A stretch of 14,530 nucleotides of DNA from Smittium mucronatum (taxonomy: Eukaryota; Kickxellomycota; Harpellomycetes; Harpellales; Legeriomycetaceae), in the NCBI GenBank assembly GCA_001953115.1, contig LSSL01001788.1, positions 3,925 to 18,454 of the forward strand, read 5' to 3'. How positions within the stretch are numbered: position 1 is the first letter of the stretch; each line of letters begins with the position of its first letter. Below are positions 10,561-14,530 of the stretch, in pieces. Made by a program: the position numbers and the translations under genes. The notes under the pieces were generated by a model. The model saw only the letters and a list, made by a program, of their open reading frames with translations. It had not been told where the DNA came from and did no database searches.

Positions 10561-11480
10561 ATTTTATGAAGGGGTTTTAAATTGTGGAATTTTTTTTGAG
10601 AAATATGAGAGCTATCAAGCAACAATAAATAGAAAGTCTTTAGCATCCAGACCGAAATAAATATCGCTTGGAGGATGCATGTTTATGTGAAAATCATTGT
10701 TAGTGAAAAGTAAGCAAAAGATACAAGTAGAAAAGGCAGCACGCCAGAAAAGTGTGTTTAGTGTTTGAGTTTGGTTATGTTGAATTTTCAAAATCAGTAA
10801 ATGATTTTGTTAAACGGGAAAGTGAAGAGGCTAGGAGTTGAAAGCTGAATTAAGAGTATTTGCATAGGATATTAGTTTTCGCATCAGCTGGGCTCTTCCT
10901 AATTCTGGATGGAGGTCACGCAACTTTCATCAATTACTCGACAGATGACTTTTTTTTATTAGACCGTTTACGGATTAAAAGTTGACTAAAAAAAGTCTAT
11001 TTAGACAAATAGCTTCCAATAGATTATTTATTTTTAATAAATTACCAATATATTTGTTAATATCGGTATAGTACTAACATCGTTTAAACCATTATAGGCA
11101 TTCCAATACATACTATAAATACAGCAGGCCAATGGAATAGAGAAATACATCCGAGTGAGATATATCTGCACATCAGAGGCAAATCGGCGAAAAATGATCT
11201 TCCAGGTCCATTGAATTGATTGGCTTATTTGTCATACCGACAATATATTGATCAAAAACACAATAATTATGCCTTAAGACCCTTCCTATATAGGAAATAT
11301 ATTAGAAAGACGTTCGTTTCCAAATGGAAGGAACAGCTGCTATTGGCTATTTGCCTCTAATTTAGGAAATGCAGCCATAATAGCTCAGAATGATCTAATG
11401 CCACTGATTATTACAGGGAGGCAAAGAGTCTTTAAAAAATTTCTTTCAAATGGATGAGAATCAGATATTCTGCTAAAAAT
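10561..11480. other. Degraded tract of unknown origin
   Basis: This tract is moderately rich in G/C compared with the desert and full of stops, yet it has short patches that look once-coding on either strand. On plus, 11097-11216 is open and reads GIPIHTINTAGQWNRE, then EIYLHIRGKSAKNDLPGPLN before a stop. A further plus frame after 11340 contains NLGNAAIIAQNDLMPLIITG. On minus, overlapping patches are open too. On minus 10680 upward, HPPSDIYFGLDAKDF could be the eroded N-terminus of the retroelement endonuclease. I recognise no family with confidence. It may be the 5' part of the LINE, a second mobile element, or a dead host gene. Confidence 0.35.
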
Positions 11481-11539
11481 AGTCTGAAATAATATATACT
11501 AATGTGAATTGCTTATTTTGTTAAGAATGCTGAGTACAG

Positions 11540-11768
11540 AGAATATACATCATTGCTTCCTCAATTTCCAATTTACTATTAGCTATAACCAGAGTTTTCA
11601 ACCATTTATCCTATATCTTTTTCAAGCTTTTAGTTTTAGCATAACCATAGTCACAAAATTCTCATTTTCTATTTTATTTGTCCTTTTTTACTTTCATTAA
11701 ATACAAAATTCTCTGTTTGTCCAACTGATTCCATTAAGTAGTTTTTTTCTGTTCCATTTTCCTTCAAC
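11540..11768 (+). promoter_or_regulatory. Pyrimidine-rich leader / promoter region of the downstream gene
   Basis: The plus strand turns strongly C/T-rich from about 11540 up to the start codon, with tracts such as TTCCTCAATTTCC and CTGTTCCATTTTCCTTC. Pyrimidine-rich stretches immediately upstream of start codons are common in fungal promoters and 5' leaders. The start itself, AACATGG, has A at -3 and G at +4, a favourable context. I see no convincing TATA box, and the transcription start cannot be placed. A 63-codon open stretch inside this region (11509-11700) is explained by the T-rich composition. Confidence 0.4.
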
Positions 11769-13958
11769 ATGGATTTTCTCAATTATTCCTCCGAAATTCT
11801 CAACAAAAACTCTATCGAATTCCATATTGATAAATCCACGTTTAGTGAAGCTGAATTATCACCTGATCTTTTGAACTTAGACCTTATTTCTGAATATCCT
11901 CTCAATGACTGCCCATTTTCAGACACCCTTACTTCTAGCCAGCCTCTGAAATCGAGAATAAAGCGACAGGGCGATCATTTAGTATCACAAATGAAAAAAC
12001 TTAAGCTTTCTAGTTCCGATTCTTCCAATCTATTTGATTCAGATGGCAACTCTAAAGATACTTCTTCATCTTCAGCGATATCTTTGAAAAACTCTCCTCC
12101 ACCCAAAAACCCTAAAAACCAAAATAAACCGCAAAAAGTGTCCAGACTTCAAAAAATTTCGAAAATAAACCCCAAATCTTTATTTAAAAGGTATTTTTGG
12201 CTCTACTATATCAATATACAGACGTATTTTTTCATACATCTTTTCTTAAATTTCTTTTGAATAATTTCCAGGTTTTCCAAATTGCCTATATTTTCAACCT
12301 CGAAAAAATCCCCTTTTCTACCAGAAATTAACCTTAAAAAATCTGTTTCGGTAATGTTAGATCAACTTAATTTTCCCATCAAAAACACTCAAGATTGTCA
12401 TTTAATACTCCAATACGGCTCAAATCATTACGTTATTCCTGCCTTTCCTCTATTCCCCAACTTTATCTTTGTTAAAAAATCTATTCTCATTCCCTACTCT
12501 AATCATTTGAACCTCAAACTGCATTTATGTCAATTAAATAATCATATGCTGTCCTTAGAATCGCCATTGCCCAAGTCTAGAGCCTTGGGACCTCAATCTT
12601 TTCTCAATGAAATAAAAGAAAATAATACATACCTCACCACATTCGATTCACTGAACCTTCCACCCCATTCTTCTGTCAACTTCATATCTCCTACAACCCT
12701 GGACGAAATTCTAACTGTGGTTGGGACTATTAATGTAAAACTGGCCTCAAATCACTCGGAAAATTCTTTCAGAACTTTATTCTTTACTCCGAATCCAACA
12801 AATCCTAATAAAACAGCATACACTAAGGCCTCTGTTTCCATAAAAATCTCGGTTTTGGAAAACTTTAAATTATTGCATACCAAAAATTTTGAAAATGAAA
12901 TTGGAAAAAAAAATTTGGTGCTTTCCAACTCTCACAATCATGACACTCGGCATTTCCATAACTTCAATCCTTCGGCTGATTTTAACAGCTCGACCATTGA
13001 TATTAATGGGTTTGGGAGTTTTAAGGACTCATCGCCTCATTACTCTAAAAGATCTGTATTAAACCCCTCTACACCCATCTCACTTACAAACAATATTGTA
13101 GTCACTAACTCTACATCAGTATCCTTTAGTTTTCTTGATTCTGGAGTACCATCATCGAACAAATGGATTCCCCTCTCTTCTTTTCTTGATATAAATAATC
13201 TCTATTTTCAGAGTCCTGCAAATACAAAAACCCCAATATCGATTCCACTTACGAATCTTATCGAAATGAGATTTATTTCTTCTCAATCTTTTTTTTCCAA
13301 ACCTAAACAGCTTTTACTTTCATTTAGCACGGAATATCCAATCAAAAAAAGCAATAATAATTTATCTGAGTTTTCAGCAAAAAGCATCTTTAAATTGATT
13401 TCAGATTTGGACGTTAGTAGAAGCGAGCATATTGGAAATAAAAATTTATCCCATTTGATGGTATCGTTGAATTTTATATCTCATAGTCATTGCAAGGACT
13501 TGTATAATTACTTGAAAAAAATTATTGGTTCAGCCAGTGGCAACGATCAAATACCCAGTGCCGAAACCTCGTTCTTAGAGCAATCAGGTACTTTCCAAGG
13601 ATCGGCTTTTTCCGATTATCACTTTAAGCCCAATTCACAATTAACACCAAAACCCAACCCGAATCCAGAATTTGATTTCAAAGAGTTCAGAGTTTCTCCA
13701 AAAAGCTTCAATTCTGACAATCTCGATTTGATTTCAGAGACAACAATTTCTTCTAATTGCGAACATCACCGGAATTCGGGAGCTGATTATGCTCATGGAA
13801 CCTCCAATTTCTCCAGTAATGTTGGTATTTTAAAGCCGCTAGATGGGAACTACACTTGTTCAGATAGCGAATCGGACGACGGGAGTCTTTATGACACTCT
13901 CATTATCCCAGTAATCGGGACTGCTAGACCAATTAATGTCAGTGACATGGATTTATAG
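11769..13958 (+). CDS. Two-exon gene; probable anillin/Bud4/Mid-like C2 + PH septation protein
   Basis: Exon 1 is 11769-12190 and exon 2 is 12272-13958, giving 702 residues. The junction codon (AG + G, Arg 141) is split in phase 2. The second frame joins exon 1 exactly, and its apparent start at 12282 is only an internal Leu. Residues 1-106 are Ser/Asn-rich and look disordered; 107-145 form a Lys-rich basic stretch. About 164-232, SVSVMLDQLNFPI, CHLILQYGSNHYVI and LNLKLHLCQL follow the strand pattern of the C2-like part of the fungal anillin-homology region, which may extend to about 340. About 420-562 looks PH-like: KWIPLSSFLDINNLYF, PISIPLTNLIEM, and a closing helix CKDLYNYLKKIIG. The tail has an acidic patch, SDSESDDGSLYD. 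Known family members scaffold septin and actomyosin rings at division sites. There are many Ser/Thr-Pro sites (for example LSPD, NSPP, KSPF, LTPK), compatible with cell-cycle kinase control. The gene structure is firm; the family call is fold-pattern inference and another C2/PH scaffold is possible. Confidence 0.85.
12191..12271 (+). other. Spliceosomal intron (81 nt, GT...AG)
   Basis: The 5' site reads AAAAG|GTATTT and the 3' site TTTCCAG|GTTTTCC. The interior is T-rich, with a polypyrimidine run before the acceptor. A branch-point candidate is CTTAAAT with its A at 12248, 23 nt before the acceptor; TTGAATA with A at 12260 is closer. Removing 81 nt (27 codons' worth) deletes the in-frame stop at 12258-12260 and keeps frame, joining exon 1 and exon 2 without loss. 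If retained, translation would add a short hydrophobic tail and stop. Confidence 0.9.
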
Positions 13959-14507
13959 ATTTATTTTTCTTCACTTGTAAATTAGTATTTTTTCACCATA
14001 GTATATTTTTAAAATGTAAATTGTCATTTAATATTCTCACATCCTATTTAATTTACAACCAATTGATAATGTCCGAATTGACTGTTTTTGTGCAATTATA
14101 AACTCATTACTGAATTGGATGATTTTGTTTAGATTAATGTGCTATATTTCGGGATAGATAATTACTTTGAGCTTTTATAGAACAGGATTTGCGTAAAAAT
14201 ATTGGTAATAGAGATTATTTGAATTGGGATGCTAATTGCTATTTTGGAACAAAGCACAAGAAAAGCCGCTAGTTTTAACGCAATAATGTATCCAATTGTG
14301 GTCTCATATTTTTTTGCTGGCACATTTCTTACGGTTTTACATTGAAAATATAGATTAATGAGTGAATGGGTTTGAAGTTTTTAGGCTGTCAGAAAACCAA
14401 TTTGGAAGGATATCTCTTATCATCTCTATTAAATTTATTAAAAACGTGCGTTACGTAAAACCAATTTATTTTTTACTTCACAAATCTTGTAAAAAACATT
14501 TTGAGAG
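13959..14507. other. 3' flank, no gene seen
   Basis: The sequence becomes AT-rich right after the stop codon. No AATAAA lies close to the stop. TATATTTTTAAAATG near 14000 is a possible but weak A/T-rich 3'-end element. No frame on either strand is open for a convincing length, and no RNA gene is recognisable. From about 14100 to 14450 the G/C content is slightly higher than in the left desert, as expected for DNA between genes, so the next gene may lie just beyond the contig end. Confidence 0.6.
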
Positions 14508-14530
14508 TTTTTTTTTTTTTTTTTTTTTTT
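14508..14530. repeat. Right-end poly-T run (23 T)
   Basis: An uninterrupted T run ends the window after TTGAGAG. As at the left end, this probably marks where assembly stopped. If it were instead the poly(A) tail of a minus-strand retrocopy, element sequence should lie to its right, outside the window. Confidence 0.8.

Noticed and set aside
1..11480. RIP (C-to-T repeat-induced mutation) as cause of the AT-rich block
   Set aside because: A/T homopolymers dominate rather than a clear TpA excess, and the recognisable element is the GC-richest part. A computed TpA/ApT and (CpA+TpG)/(ApC+GpT) profile would be needed to reopen this.
11509..11700. Plus-strand open frame of 63 codons just upstream of the gene, possibly an uORF or extra exon
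   Set aside because: It is mostly Phe, Ile, Leu and Ser from the C/T-rich leader. No splice pair linking it to exon 1 is evident, and the ATG at 11769 has a good context.
1..14530. Mitochondrial or plastid origin suggested by the AT content
   Set aside because: No rRNA, tRNA or respiratory-chain genes are seen, and the gene has a short spliceosomal GT-AG intron with standard-code reading.

Overview
The window looks like a small contig from an extremely AT-rich eukaryotic nuclear genome. One gene carries a clean GT...AG spliceosomal intron of 81 nt, with no bacterial-style operons or Shine-Dalgarno starts. The coding style (Ser/Asn-rich protein, short T-rich intron, start context AACATGG) fits an AT-rich fungus. 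An early-diverging lineage such as Kickxellomycotina is a guess from style only, not a demonstrated placement. Both ends run into homopolymers (T9-A16 at the left, T23 at the right), which looks like assembly breaking in low-complexity DNA.

Region by region. (1) About 1-8710 is a gene desert of very AT-rich DNA (hand count: 5 G/C in the 60 bases from 3601). I find no supportable gene in it, only a 43-bp-period tandem repeat at 4169-4271, a pair of mutually exclusive hairpins at 2339-2388 and an imperfect hairpin at 6786-6823. (2) About 8715-10560 is clearly richer in G/C (24 of 60 from 8941). Read on the minus strand, it holds the shattered remains of a non-LTR (LINE-like) retrotransposon. 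In the expected order there is an apurinic-type endonuclease (EEP) part, a reverse transcriptase entry block, a post-palm segment, and a thumb/C-terminal segment, all broken by stops and frameshifts. (3) About 10561-11480 is another degraded, moderately GC-rich tract with short open patches that I cannot identify. (4) 11769-13958 on the plus strand is the only intact gene: two exons, 702 residues after splicing, preceded by a pyrimidine-rich leader. Its architecture (disordered N-terminus, C2-like region, PH-like region, acidic tail) resembles the fungal anillin/Bud4/Mid family of septum and cytokinesis scaffolds. This is a fold-pattern judgement made by eye, at moderate confidence. (5) 13959-14530 is AT-rich 3' flank with no further gene.

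No multi-gene system is visible. The biology here is one host gene beside a decayed retroelement graveyard. The most useful points are the splice junction that unites two reading frames into one protein, the hydrophobic tail produced if the intron is retained, and the LINE relic, which simple ORF calling would miss.
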